Made by a program: the position numbers and the translations under genes. Below, piece by piece: positions 16,441 to 25,049 of a stretch of 64,000 bases of DNA. The stretch comes from Acidimicrobiia bacterium (lineage in GTDB: Bacteria; Actinomycetota; Acidimicrobiia; IMCC26256; JAMXLJ01), in the NCBI GenBank assembly GCA_035651955.1, contig DASRES010000086.1, positions 1 to 64,000 on the forward strand, in the 5' to 3' direction. A model generated the notes under the pieces. That model was not told the DNA's origin and made no database searches. It was given only the letters and a program-made list of their open reading frames with translations. Numbering within the stretch: the stretch's first letter is position 1; the number at the start of each line of letters is the position of its first letter.

Positions 16441-17375
16441 CGCCGACCATCGGGATCGACGTCGGCGGCACGAACGTCCGCGGCGCGGTCGTGACGAGCG
16501 ACGGTGAGGTGGTCCGCGAGCGTCACCGTCCGACGCCCGACGGCGAGCGCGAGCTCGTCGACGCGCTCCTGGGTGTCATCGCGGATCTCCGCGACGACCC
16601 GCCGGACGTCGCGGCCGTCGGAGTCGGCATCGCCGGGCTCGTCGACTTCGACGGCGTCGTGCACTACGCGCCGAACATCCACGGGATCCTCGGCGTCCCG
16701 TTGCGCGACGCGCTCACCGACGCGACCGGGTTGCCCGTCGTCGTCGACAACGACGCGAACGTCGCCGCGTGGGGCGAGGCCCGCTTCGGCGCGGCGGCCG
16801 GCTGCAACAACTGCCTGCTCATCACGTTGGGGACCGGCGTCGGCGGCGGGATCGTGACCGACGGTCACCTGTACCGCGGCGGCCACGGCTTCGCCGCCGA
16901 GATCGGCCACTTCCAGGTCGACCCCGACGGGCCGTTGTGCGCGTGCGGCGAGCGCGGGCACTGGGAGGCGATCGCGTCCGGCACCGCGCTCGGCCGGATG
17001 GCGCGCGAGGCGGCGGCCGCGGGCCACGCCCCGAGCGTGGTCGAGGCCGCGGCCGGCAACGTCGACGCGATCACCGGGTACCACGTGACCGCGGCCGTCC
17101 GTGCCGGGGCACCGGACGCGCGCGCGCTCGTCACCGCGTACGCGACGAACGTCGCGATCGGCCTCGCGGGTCTCGCGAACATCCTCGACCCGACGCGCAT
17201 CGTCGTGTCGGGCGGGCTCATCGAGATGGGCGAGACGCTGCTGCGGCCGATGCGGGACGCGTTCACGGGACGGATCGAGGGCGCGGCACGCCGACCGCAG
17301 CCCGAGATCGTCGCGGCGACGCTCGGCGAGAAGGCCGGGATGATCGGCGCGGCCGCGCTCGCGATGCTCGCGTGA
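16437..17375 (+). CDS. ROK-family sugar kinase, glucokinase type
   Basis: The 312-residue protein has the ATP-binding IGIDVGGTNVRGAVVTSDGE, the catalytic DNDANVAAWGE, LGTGVGGGIV, and the ROK zinc motif region CACGERGHWEAIASG. Known members phosphorylate glucose (ATP or polyphosphate). In the usual CxCGxxGCxE motif the third Cys is His here, which could still bind zinc. EIGHFQVDPDG provides the sugar-contacting Glu and His. GTG 16437 overlaps the upstream stop. Glucokinase is the best guess; other hexoses are possible. Confidence 0.85.
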   Translation: MTPTIGIDVGGTNVRGAVVTSDGEVVRERHRPTPDGERELVDALLGVIADLRDDPPDVAAVGVGIAGLVDFDGVVHYAPNIHGILGVPLRDALTDATGLPVVVDNDANVAAWGEARFGAAAGCNNCLLITLGTGVGGGIVTDGHLYRGGHGFAAEIGHFQVDPDGPLCACGERGHWEAIASGTALGRMAREAAAAGHAPSVVEAAAGNVDAITGYHVTAAVRAGAPDARALVTAYATNVAIGLAGLANILDPTRIVVSGGLIEMGETLLRPMRDAFTGRIEGAARRPQPEIVAATLGEKAGMIGAAALAMLA

Positions 17376-17388
17376 AGCGGCGCGCGGG

Positions 17389-18210
17389 ATGAACATCGGG
17401 ATCACGTTGCCGTCGTTCCGCGCGGACGCGGAGCCGGCGCTCGCGGTCGCGGCGGCGGCCGAGCGGTCCGGGCTCGACGGCGTCTTCGTGTACGACCACC
17501 TCTTCCGGACGGGCCGCGACGGCAGGCGGCGCCCCGCGCTCGAGTGCGCCGGGCTGCTCGGTGCGATCGCGCAGGACACCGCGACGATCGCGGTCGGGAC
17601 GCTCGTCGCGCGCGCCACGTTGCGACCCCCGGCCGTGCTCGTCCACGCGCTCGCGACCGTGCACCGCATCGCAGGCGACCGGTTGATCGCGGGACTCGGC
17701 GCGGGGGACTCCGAGAGCCGACCCGAGAACGAGTCGTTCGGGCTCGGGTTCGGGACCGTCGAGTCGCGCGTGGGCGCGCTCCGTCTGACGGTCGAGGCGG
17801 CGCGCGAGCACCGGTACCGGGTCTGGGTCGGGGGCGAGGCGGTGAACGTCGGTCACGTCGCGGCGGAGTCCGACGGCTGGAACCGTTGGGGTGTGCCGAA
17901 CGCGACGTTCGCGCGCGACGCGGAGCTGGTGCGCGAGATGGTGGAAGGCGTGGGGCGCGACCCGTCGCGATTCGACCTGACCTGGGGCGGGCTGGTCGTC
18001 GTCGCGGAGACGGACGCGGCCGCGGCCGCGAAGGCGGAGCGGTTGCAGCCGTCGACGGGAACGCTCGTGGGTGGCCCGGAGCGGGTCGCCGACGCGCTGC
18101 GCGAGCTCGCGCTGGTCGGCGCGACGTGGGTCATCCTCGGACCCGTCGACTCCGCCGACCCGGAGAACGCGTCGATCCTCGGCGAGGCGGTCGCCCCCCT
18201 GCTCACCTGA
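17389..18210 (+). CDS. LLM-class flavin/F420-dependent oxidoreductase
   Basis: The 273-residue protein has the luciferase-like TIM barrel signature: MNIGITLPSFRADAEP, ERSGLDGVFVYDHLF, VGTLVARATLRPPAVLVHAL, LIAGLGAGDSESRPEN and a C-terminal GTLVGGPERVADALRELA. Actinobacterial members often use coenzyme F420. It is somewhat shorter than most. It follows the ROK kinase by 13 nt and ends at a palindromic terminator. The substrate is unknown. Confidence 0.85.
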   Translation: MNIGITLPSFRADAEPALAVAAAAERSGLDGVFVYDHLFRTGRDGRRRPALECAGLLGAIAQDTATIAVGTLVARATLRPPAVLVHALATVHRIAGDRLIAGLGAGDSESRPENESFGLGFGTVESRVGALRLTVEAAREHRYRVWVGGEAVNVGHVAAESDGWNRWGVPNATFARDAELVREMVEGVGRDPSRFDLTWGGLVVVAETDAAAAAKAERLQPSTGTLVGGPERVADALRELALVGATWVILGPVDSADPENASILGEAVAPLLT

Positions 18211-18216
18211 CCGAGG

Positions 18217-18267
18217 CGTCCATGCGTCGCCGGCCGGGCGTGGAGCCAGGCGAGCGGCGCATGGACG
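18217..18267. terminator. Bidirectional terminator, palindrome copy 2
   Basis: Arms at 18217-18230 (CGTCCATGCGTCGC) and 18254-18267 pair over 14 bp with one G-U pair, leaving a 23-nt loop. It lies between the convergent LLM oxidoreductase and glutamate decarboxylase genes. It shares CCATGCGTCG with copy 3 at 31720. Confidence 0.6.
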
Positions 18268-18277
18268 ATTCCCCGGG

Positions 18278-19669
18278 TCAGTGGTGGAACGCGGCGTCCG
18301 GTTCCGACAACGGCGCGGCCTGGCGCTCGAGCTCGGTGACGGCGTGGCGCAGGTCGGTGACGAGCTGGTCGCCGAGGTCGGCACTGAACCCGTTGCGGAC
18401 CACGACGCGCAGCACGTGGACGTCGCCGAGCGCGGGCGGCAGGGGGTATGCGGGCACGAGCCAGCCGCGCTCGCGCAGCGCGCGTGAGACGTCGTAGACG
18501 GAGTAGCGCGTCACGTCGTCGCGGACGCGGAAGGCGAACACGGGGATGTGCTCCGCGTGCGTCAGGAGCTCGAACGGCCCGAGTGCGCCGATCCCGGACG
18601 CGATGCGGCGGGCGACGTCGCGCGTCGCGCGCTGCACGCGCTCGTACCCGTCGCGGCCGAGGCGGAGGAAGTTGTAGTACTGCGCGACGATCGGCGCGCC
18701 GGGGCGCGAGAAGTTCAGCGCGAAGGTCGCTTCCGAGCCCCCGAGGTAGTCGACCGAGAAGACGAGGTCGCGCGGCAGCGCGGCCTCGTCGCGCCAGACG
18801 ATCCAACCGACGCCCGGGTACACGAGCCCGTACTTGTGGCCCGACGCGTTGATCGACGCGACGCGCGCGAGCCGGAAGTCCCAGTGCAGGTCGGGATCGA
18901 GGAACGGCGCGACGAACCCGCCCGACGCGGCGTCGACGTGGATCGGCACGTCCGGGCCGCCCGACGCCGCGAGCGCGTCGAGCTCCCGTGCCATCTCCGC
19001 GATCGGCTCGTAGCTCCCGTCGAACGTCGAGCCGAGCACGCCGACGACGCCGATCGTGCGCTCGTCGCAATGGTGCACGGCTTCCGTCGCCGTGAGGTGG
19101 CGGCGGCCGCGGGCGAGCGGGACGAGGCGCGGCTCGACGTCGAAGTACCGGCAGAACTTGTCCCAGCAGACCTGGACGTTCGCACCCATCACGATGTTGG
19201 GCCGATCCGTCGGCAGACCGACGGCGCCCCGCCCCGCCCGCCATCGCCACTTGAGGGACAGCCCCCCGAGCATCGCGGCTTCGCTCGATCCCGTCGTCGA
19301 GCAGCCGACGGCGGCGCCGCCTTCCTCGGGCGCGTTCCACATGCGGGCGAGGATGTTGACGCAGCGGCGCTCGATCTCCGCGGTCTGCGGGTACTCGTCG
19401 CGGTCGACCATGTTCTTGTCGGCGCACTCGGCGAGCAGCGCGGCGGCGTCGGGCTCCATCCAGGTCGTGACGAACGTCGCCAGGTTCAGCCGCGCGTTGC
19501 CGTCGAGCATCAGCTCGTCGCGCACGATCTGCGCGGCGAGCGACGGCGGCAGCTCCCCGCGGGGCAGCTCGTAGCGCGGGATGCCGACATCGGCGATGCC
19601 GGCGTACATCGGGTTGACCTCGAGCTGCGCGTCGCGGTCGTCGACGGGGACGCGGTGTGACAGGGGCAT
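18278..19669 (-). CDS. gadB: Glutamate decarboxylase (PLP, group II)
   Basis: The 463-residue protein has the GAD layout: N-terminal PRYELPRGELPPSLAAQIV, LDGNARLNLATFVTTWMEP, GCSTTGSSEAAMLGGLSLKW, the PLP contacts VHVDAASGGFVAPFLDPD and the Schiff-base lysine in SINASGHKYGLVYPGVGW. Known enzymes convert glutamate to GABA and CO2, consuming a proton. No glutamate/GABA antiporter gene lies near, so an acid-resistance role is unsupported. The gene ends the minus-strand operon, 4 nt after the S1P-lyase-like gene. Confidence 0.88.
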   Translation of the reverse strand: MPLSHRVPVDDRDAQLEVNPMYAGIADVGIPRYELPRGELPPSLAAQIVRDELMLDGNARLNLATFVTTWMEPDAAALLAECADKNMVDRDEYPQTAEIERRCVNILARMWNAPEEGGAAVGCSTTGSSEAAMLGGLSLKWRWRAGRGAVGLPTDRPNIVMGANVQVCWDKFCRYFDVEPRLVPLARGRRHLTATEAVHHCDERTIGVVGVLGSTFDGSYEPIAEMARELDALAASGGPDVPIHVDAASGGFVAPFLDPDLHWDFRLARVASINASGHKYGLVYPGVGWIVWRDEAALPRDLVFSVDYLGGSEATFALNFSRPGAPIVAQYYNFLRLGRDGYERVQRATRDVARRIASGIGALGPFELLTHAEHIPVFAFRVRDDVTRYSVYDVSRALRERGWLVPAYPLPPALGDVHVLRVVVRNGFSADLGDQLVTDLRHAVTELERQAAPLSEPDAAFHH

Positions 19670-19673
19670 GGCG

Positions 19674-20921
19674 CTACTCCATGGTCGAGTACTGCGTCGT
19701 GCGGTCGTCGCTGTGCGCGCCGGCGAGTCGTCCCACGAGCTCGCGGACGTCCTCCAGCAGCGGGTCGATCGCGGGCGCGTTCCCCGCGCTCACCGTCGCG
19801 TGGAGGCTGTCCGGCGGCGTCTGGCGGTCGAAGAACCAGCCGCGCGTCGCGAGCGCGTCACCGAGCGCGAACGCGTCGAAGGAGCCCGGGTCGCGCGCGC
19901 CGAAGCACACGATCTGCGCGTCGGGCTCGCCGCGCACGTCGAGCGGATCGATCGCCCGGATCCCGCGCGTCAGCCGAGCCGCGGCGTCGAGCGCGCGCTC
20001 GGTGAGCCGTGTGTAGCCCGCCTCGCCGAGGTAGTGGAGGACGGCCCACGCGGCTGCGATCGGTCCCGCGGCGCGCGTCCCGAGCAGGTTGGGTGACGCG
20101 TAGAGGCCGCCGAGCCAGTCGTTGAACACGAACGTCTGGTAACGGCGGAGCTGCTTGGTGCGGTGCACGATCACCGACGCGCCCTTCGGCGCGTAGCCGA
20201 GCTTGTGCACGTCGGCCGAGATGGACGTCACGCCGTCGACGCGGAAGTCCCACGGCCGGACGTCGCGACCGAGCCGCTCCGCGAACGGCAGCACGAAGCC
20301 ACCCATGCACGCGTCGACGTGGCAGCTCGCACCGACGCTCGCCGCGAGCCGCGCGATCGCGGGGATGTCGTCGATGACCCCCTGCGGGTACTGCGGTGCA
20401 GAGCCGACGACGAGCACGGTGCTCTCGTTCACGGCCGCTGCCATGGCGTCGACGTCGGCGCGCCAGTCGTCGCGCACGGGCACGACGCGCGTGCGGACGC
20501 CGAAGTCGTGCGCGCCCTTGTGGAACGCCGCGTGCGCGCTGCGGGCCAGGACGACCTCCGGCTCGGTGATCCCGCGCTCGGCGCGACCGCGCTCCTTCGC
20601 GGCCTTGACCGCGACCAGGATGCTCTCCGTCCCGCCCGAGGTCATGAAGCCCGCGGCGTCGTCGCCGCCGTGGACGAGGTCGGCGACGCAGCGCACGACG
20701 TCGGACTGCATCCGGGCGAGGCTCGGGAACGCGTTCGTGTTCAGTGCGTTCTCGCTGAGGTACAGGTCGTGGGCCGCACGCGCGACGTCGCGCACGTCCT
20801 CGCCGCCGTCGTACACGAGGCTGAAGCACCGTCCCGCGCGCCAGTCGACGTCGTGCTCGCGCATCGCGGCGAGCTCGCGCAGGACGTCCTCCGCGGGGAT
20901 GCCGTCGCGAGGCAGCGCCAC
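19674..20921 (-). CDS. PLP-dependent sphingosine-1-phosphate lyase-like enzyme
   Basis: The 415-residue protein is a second group II PLP decarboxylase-fold enzyme, from a different branch than its neighbour. FMTSGGTESILVAVKAAKER, CHVDACMGGFVLPFAE and SADVHKLGYAPKGASVIVHR match the S1P lyase/aspartate decarboxylase-like group; the lysine of DVHKLGYAPKG would bind PLP. Known S1P lyases split long-chain base phosphates into an aldehyde and phosphoethanolamine. The flanking crotonase and thioesterase genes suit lipid-linked chemistry. The start is GTG 20921. Confidence 0.82.
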   Translation of the reverse strand: MALPRDGIPAEDVLRELAAMREHDVDWRAGRCFSLVYDGGEDVRDVARAAHDLYLSENALNTNAFPSLARMQSDVVRCVADLVHGGDDAAGFMTSGGTESILVAVKAAKERGRAERGITEPEVVLARSAHAAFHKGAHDFGVRTRVVPVRDDWRADVDAMAAAVNESTVLVVGSAPQYPQGVIDDIPAIARLAASVGASCHVDACMGGFVLPFAERLGRDVRPWDFRVDGVTSISADVHKLGYAPKGASVIVHRTKQLRRYQTFVFNDWLGGLYASPNLLGTRAAGPIAAAWAVLHYLGEAGYTRLTERALDAAARLTRGIRAIDPLDVRGEPDAQIVCFGARDPGSFDAFALGDALATRGWFFDRQTPPDSLHATVSAGNAPAIDPLLEDVRELVGRLAGAHSDDRTTQYSTME

Positions 20922-20922
20922 G

Positions 20923-21603
20923 TCAGCTCGCGGACCCGCGCCCGTACGCGGGGCGGTCGCCGAAGTACTCGCGGACGCGCTCCGGCGACGGTCGCACGAA
21001 GAGCCCCTCGGACTCCGCCGTCGTCGTGCCGTCGACCAGCAAGCGGGCGCGCGTCACGATCCGGCGCCCCTCGACCTTCTCGACCCGGCCCTCGACGCGC
21101 ACCGGCCGCGCGAGCGGGGTGGGACGCCGGTAGCGGATCGTCAGCCGTCCCGTCATCCCCGCGTATCCCGCGACCGCGTTCGTGATGCCGAGGATCTCGT
21201 CGAACGTGAGCGCGACCCATCCGCCGTGCACGTAGCCGGGCGGGCCCTCGCACGCGACAGGGAATTCGCCGCGCGCGACGACGCTCCCGTCGCCGGCGAC
21301 CTCCCAGCCGAGCGGTGGTGCGATCGGGCTCGCGTGCCCGACGACCGGGCTGCGGGGGAGGTAGTCGTCGTGGGATTCCGGTGGCGTCTCGCCGCTGCGT
21401 CCGTACGCGTGTCCGGCCTCGGCGCGCACGTGCTCCGCGACGCGCGTGATGTCGCGCGCCGCGGCGTCGAGCACGGCGTCGTCCACCGCGAGCGTGCCGA
21501 GGACCGCGTCGACGAGGTCACGCGCCGCGCCGGCCAGCCGGACCCGAGCTGGCGTCGCGAACCCGGCGGGCGCGGCACCGGCGGCGGTGTCATCGATGTC
21601 CAC
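20923..21603 (-). CDS. PaaI-type hotdog thioesterase
   Basis: The 226-residue protein carries a C-terminal hotdog domain (about residues 110-210): GPPGYVHGGWVALTFDEILG is the helix with the conserved HGG turn and acidic residue, followed by RLTIRYRRPTPLARPVRVEG. Such enzymes hydrolyse acyl-CoA. The first 100 residues form an extra helical region with no recognised motif. It starts with GTG 21603, 13 nt after the crotonase stop, and its stop lies 1 nt from the next start. Confidence 0.82.
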   Translation of the reverse strand: MDIDDTAAGAAPAGFATPARVRLAGAARDLVDAVLGTLAVDDAVLDAAARDITRVAEHVRAEAGHAYGRSGETPPESHDDYLPRSPVVGHASPIAPPLGWEVAGDGSVVARGEFPVACEGPPGYVHGGWVALTFDEILGITNAVAGYAGMTGRLTIRYRRPTPLARPVRVEGRVEKVEGRRIVTRARLLVDGTTTAESEGLFVRPSPERVREYFGDRPAYGRGSAS

Positions 21604-21616
21604 GAGGCGCGAGGTC

Positions 21617-22429
21617 TCAGCGGCCCTTGAAGACAGGCGGCCGCTTCTCGGCGAACGCGCGCGGGCCCTCCTTCGCGTCCTCGCTCGCGAAGACCTCCCA
21701 GCCGATCTTGTCCTGGATCGCCATCGCCTCCGCGTCGGGCAGGCCCTCGGTCTCGCGCCACGCGCGCAGGATCGCCTTCGTCGAGAGCGGCCCGCACTGC
21801 GCGACCTGCTCCGCGACCGCGCGCGCGGCCTGCAGCGCGGTGCCGTCCGGGACGATCCTGCCGATGAGGCCGATGTCGAGCGCCTCGCGCGCCGTCACCG
21901 GCCGTGCGCTGAGGAGGATGTCCATCGCGATCGTGTAGGGGATCTGGCGCGGGAGCCGGATCGACGAGCCGCCGAGCGGGAACAGGCCGCGCTTCGCCTC
22001 CCACACGCCGAACGTCGCGTTTTCGCCCGCGATGCGGATGTCGGTCCCCTGGAGCATCTCGGTGCCGCCCGCGACGGCGTACCCCTCGACGGCCGCGATC
22101 AGCGGCTTGCTGAGGCGGTAGTCGCGCAGGAGCCCCTTCCAGTGGAGGTTCGACTCCTCGGACATCCGGCGGCGGACGCGTTCGTCCTCCGAGGGCGTCC
22201 CCACCGCGACGAGGTCCATGCCCGAGCTGAACGTCCCGCCCGCGCCGGTGAGGATCGCGACCCTGACCTCGGGCTCCTCGTCGACGTAGGTGAACCCGTC
22301 CGCGAGCCCGACGAGCATGTCCGAGCTGAGCGCGTTGCGCTTCTCGGGGCGGTTCATGGTCAGCGTCACGACGGGACCGTCGCGCTCGACGATGCAGTGC
22401 CGGGTGGAGATCTCTTCGAGGACGGGCAT
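21617..22429 (-). CDS. Enoyl-CoA hydratase (crotonase)
   Basis: The 270-residue crotonase keeps both catalytic glutamates in the expected frames: VAGGTEMLQGTD and FGVWEAKRGLFP. The oxyanion strand is TFSSGMDLVAVG. It should hydrate trans-2-enoyl-CoA in beta-oxidation or a related pathway. The C-terminus EKRPPVFKGR is typical. Compare the crotonase at 7912, which lacks these residues. The gene follows the HAD gene by 46 nt on the same strand and leads into the thioesterase and the two PLP enzymes. Confidence 0.88.
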   Translation of the reverse strand: MPVLEEISTRHCIVERDGPVVTLTMNRPEKRNALSSDMLVGLADGFTYVDEEPEVRVAILTGAGGTFSSGMDLVAVGTPSEDERVRRRMSEESNLHWKGLLRDYRLSKPLIAAVEGYAVAGGTEMLQGTDIRIAGENATFGVWEAKRGLFPLGGSSIRLPRQIPYTIAMDILLSARPVTAREALDIGLIGRIVPDGTALQAARAVAEQVAQCGPLSTKAILRAWRETEGLPDAEAMAIQDKIGWEVFASEDAKEGPRAFAEKRPPVFKGR

Positions 22430-22475
22430 CGCGCGGCTCCTGGTCGACGGGCGGGCGGGGAACGGAGGGCCGACT

Positions 22476-23189
22476 CTAGGTTTTGGCGCCGCCCGCCTGC
22501 CGGGACGCCACGACCAGGTCGACGACCTCCGCGAGGCTGCGCACACGGGTGACGTCCAGCTCCGCGTGCAGGTCGAGCGGATCGAGGAGCACGGGCCGGA
22601 TGCCGGCGGCGAGCGCGCCGTCGACGTCGGCACCAGGCGTGTCGCCGACGTGGATCGCGTGCGCGGCGTCCACGCCGAGACGCTCGAGCGCGACGTGGAA
22701 GATGCGCGGATCGGGCTTGGCGAAGCCGACGACGCTGGAATCGAGGATCGCGTCGACGCACACGCCCGTGCCCGCGCCGAGCTGGCACACGCGGCGCTCA
22801 CGCAGCAGCGTCTCGACGGTGCCGTCCGAGTTCGACACGATCGCCAGCTTCACACCGAGATCCGCGAGCGCGGCGAGCGCGTCGACGGCGCCGGGAACGA
22901 GGCGTGTCCAGACGCTGCTACTCGCCCACTCCTGCATCAGCACGCCGATGGTGTCGACGAGCCGCGCGTCGTCGACGCCGCACGCGCGCGCGTACGCCTC
23001 GTGGTAGGTGGTCCACGTCGCGTCGTCGCCCTCGCGGAACTCGCGGATCGCGGCGACCCCGGCGTAGTGCGCGCGGTCGAACGCGTCTTGGTCGACCGCG
23101 ACACCGGCCCGCTCCACCAGCGGGGCGAGCCGTTCCGGTGACGGCAGGAAGAAGACGCCGCCGACGTCGAGCAGCACTGCTTCGATCAC
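22476..23189 (-). CDS. HAD-superfamily hydrolase
   Basis: The 237-residue product shows all four HAD motifs: VLLDVGGVFF (a variant of motif I DxDGT in which Gly replaces the second Asp), LAIVSNSDG (II), VGFAKPDPRIF (III lysine) and AIHVGDTPGADVDGA (IV). The missing second Asp usually weakens phosphatase activity and is seen in haloacid dehalogenase- or epoxide-hydrolase-type relatives. GTG 23189 lies 7 nt after TACGCT (23202-23197 on the minus strand), so a leaderless transcript is likely. Confidence 0.8.
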   Translation of the reverse strand: MIEAVLLDVGGVFFLPSPERLAPLVERAGVAVDQDAFDRAHYAGVAAIREFREGDDATWTTYHEAYARACGVDDARLVDTIGVLMQEWASSSVWTRLVPGAVDALAALADLGVKLAIVSNSDGTVETLLRERRVCQLGAGTGVCVDAILDSSVVGFAKPDPRIFHVALERLGVDAAHAIHVGDTPGADVDGALAAGIRPVLLDPLDLHAELDVTRVRSLAEVVDLVVASRQAGGAKT

Positions 23190-23236
23190 GGACCGAAGCG
23201 TAAGTGAGCGAGCAGATCGAGCGACGAGATCGAGAC

Positions 23237-23298
23237 ATGCGGCAACCGGGTGGCGGGGCACCTGGGGCAGGGGCAGGGTCGCCTCCCGGTCGCCGCAT
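23237..23298. repeat. Long imperfect hairpin in divergent intergenic region
   Basis: ATGCGGCAACCGGGTGG (23237-23253) pairs with 23282-23298 with two mismatches, and two more pairs extend inward. It lies between the divergent HAD and livF genes. It may be a transcriptional insulator or a mobile palindrome. Confidence 0.45.
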
Positions 23299-23414
23299 AC
23301 GTTCAACGCCGCTGCTCGCACCGATGTTCCACGCGCTCGCCCGCGTGCTCGGGTCGCTCACCGAGCACGCACAGAAGTCGCGGACGGTCACGTCGAGCCG
23401 GGCATACTTCCCCC

Positions 23415-24260
23415 GTGCGCGACCCCCGCGACGTCGTCGACACCGACCCCGCTCGTGCTGCCGACGGAGAGCCGGTCCTCGCCGTCGCGAACCTCGAGGT
23501 CGTCTACGGCGGTTCGATCGTCGCGCTGCGCGGGGTGAGCCTCCGGGTACGCACCGGGACCGTCGTCGCGCTGCTCGGCGCGAACGGCGCCGGGAAGACG
23601 ACGTTGCTGCGCGCCGTGTCCGGGTTGCTGCCCGTCCATCGCGGCGAGGTGACACGGGGCACGGTGCTCCTCGACGGCGAGCGCATCGAGCGCGCCGCCG
23701 CGCCGCAGATCGTCCGGCGCGGGCTCGGTCAGGTGATGGAGGGCCGCCGCATCTTCGGGGAGCTGACCGTCGACGAGAACCTGCGTGCCGGCGCGTTCAC
23801 GCGCAGTGACCGCGGCTCGGTGCGCGAGACGTACGAGTACGTGATGTCGTTGTTCCCGGTGCTCGCGCAGCGCCGGTCGTCGACGGCGGGCTACCTGTCG
23901 GGTGGCGAGCAGCAGATGCTCGCGATCGGTCGCGCGCTCATGGCACGCCCGCGGGTGCTGCTGCTCGACGAGCCGTCGCTGGGGCTCGCGCCGCTCATCG
24001 TGCAGCAGATCCGCGACATCGTCGCCGAGATCAACAAGGCGGGAACGAGCGTGCTGCTCGTCGAGCAGAACGCGACGATGGCGCTGTCGATCGCGCACTA
24101 CGGCTACATCCTCCAGAACGGCCGTGTCATGAAGGACGCGCCGGCCGAGGAGCTGCTCGCCGACGAGGAGGTGCGCGACTTCTACCTCGGCGTCGGCGAG
24201 CGGGGGCGCCGGTCGTTCCGCGACCTGAAGCCGCGCCGCCGTCACCGTTGGAGCGCGTGA
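23415..24260 (+). CDS. livF: Branched-chain amino acid type ABC transporter ATPase LivF
   Basis: The 281-residue ATPase has Walker A LLGANGAGKTTLL, a Q-loop region LGQVMEGRRIFGELTV, signature YLSGGEQQMLAIGRAL and Walker B RVLLLDEPSLGLAP, which together identify LivF. It energises import of branched-chain amino acids or related acids at the inner membrane. GTG 23415 fits the N-terminus and is preceded by a -10-like CATACT at 23403-23408. It is the first gene of the six-gene importer operon. Confidence 0.9.
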   Translation: MRDPRDVVDTDPARAADGEPVLAVANLEVVYGGSIVALRGVSLRVRTGTVVALLGANGAGKTTLLRAVSGLLPVHRGEVTRGTVLLDGERIERAAAPQIVRRGLGQVMEGRRIFGELTVDENLRAGAFTRSDRGSVRETYEYVMSLFPVLAQRRSSTAGYLSGGEQQMLAIGRALMARPRVLLLDEPSLGLAPLIVQQIRDIVAEINKAGTSVLLVEQNATMALSIAHYGYILQNGRVMKDAPAEELLADEEVRDFYLGVGERGRRSFRDLKPRRRHRWSA

Positions 24261-25049
24261 GTGACTGCCGACGGGCACACCGGCGCGCCGCTCCTGGTCG
24301 TGCGCGACGTGACCCTCCGCTTCGGCGGCGTGACCGCGCTGTCCGACATCTCCTTCGAGGTCGCCAGCGGCGAGCTCTTCGCGATCATCGGGCCGAACGG
24401 CGCGGGCAAGACGTCGATCTTCAATTGCCTCAGCGGCACGTACCGGCCGCAGACCGGGAGCATCCGTCTCGACGGTGAGGAGCTCGTCGGCCGGCGCCCG
24501 CCGACGATCGCGCACCTCGGCGTCGCGCGCACGTTCCAGAACATCGGGCTGTTCACGAACCTCGACGTGATCGAGAACCTGATGCTCGGGCGCCACCACC
24601 TGATGCGGACCGGGTTCCTCGCGGGGATGGTGTGGCTCGGTCGCGCGAGGCGCGAGGAGGTGGTGCACCGCCGCCGCTGCGAGGAGATCGTCGAGCTCCT
24701 CGATCTCGGTGCGTACCGTCGCCAGCCCGTCGGTCTGCTCCCGTACGGCGTCCAGAAGCGCATCGAGCTGGGGCGCGCGCTGGCGATGGAACCGCGGTTG
24801 CTGCTGCTCGACGAGCCCGTCGCGGGCATGAACCTCGAGGAGACCGAGGACATGGCCCGCCACATCGTCGCGATGCCCCGTGAGCTCGGCATCGCGACGA
24901 TCCTCGTCGAGCACGACATGCACCTCGTCATGGACATCGCCGACCGCGTGATGGTCGTCGACTTCGGCGAGGCGATCGCGCTCGGCGACCCGGTTGCCGT
25001 GCAGTCCGACCGGCGCGTCATCGACGCTTACCTCGGGCAGCCGGGGTGA
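24261..25049 (+). CDS. livG: Branched-chain amino acid type ABC transporter ATPase LivG
   Basis: The 262-residue ATPase begins directly after the livF stop with GTG. Walker A is IIGPNGAGKTSIFNCLSG and Walker B is RLLLLDEPVAGMN. The signature is LLPYGVQKRIELGRAL, where YGVQK replaces the usual LSxGQ/YGxQR, as is common in LivG. The H-loop is in TILVEHDMHLVMDIADRV. It pairs with LivF on the LivH/LivM membrane dimer. Confidence 0.9.
   Translation: MTADGHTGAPLLVVRDVTLRFGGVTALSDISFEVASGELFAIIGPNGAGKTSIFNCLSGTYRPQTGSIRLDGEELVGRRPPTIAHLGVARTFQNIGLFTNLDVIENLMLGRHHLMRTGFLAGMVWLGRARREEVVHRRRCEEIVELLDLGAYRRQPVGLLPYGVQKRIELGRALAMEPRLLLLDEPVAGMNLEETEDMARHIVAMPRELGIATILVEHDMHLVMDIADRVMVVDFGEAIALGDPVAVQSDRRVIDAYLGQPG

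Noticed and set aside
18278-19669. Acid-resistance system
   Set aside because: A glutamate decarboxylase is present, but no glutamate/GABA antiporter or acid-response regulator lies nearby.
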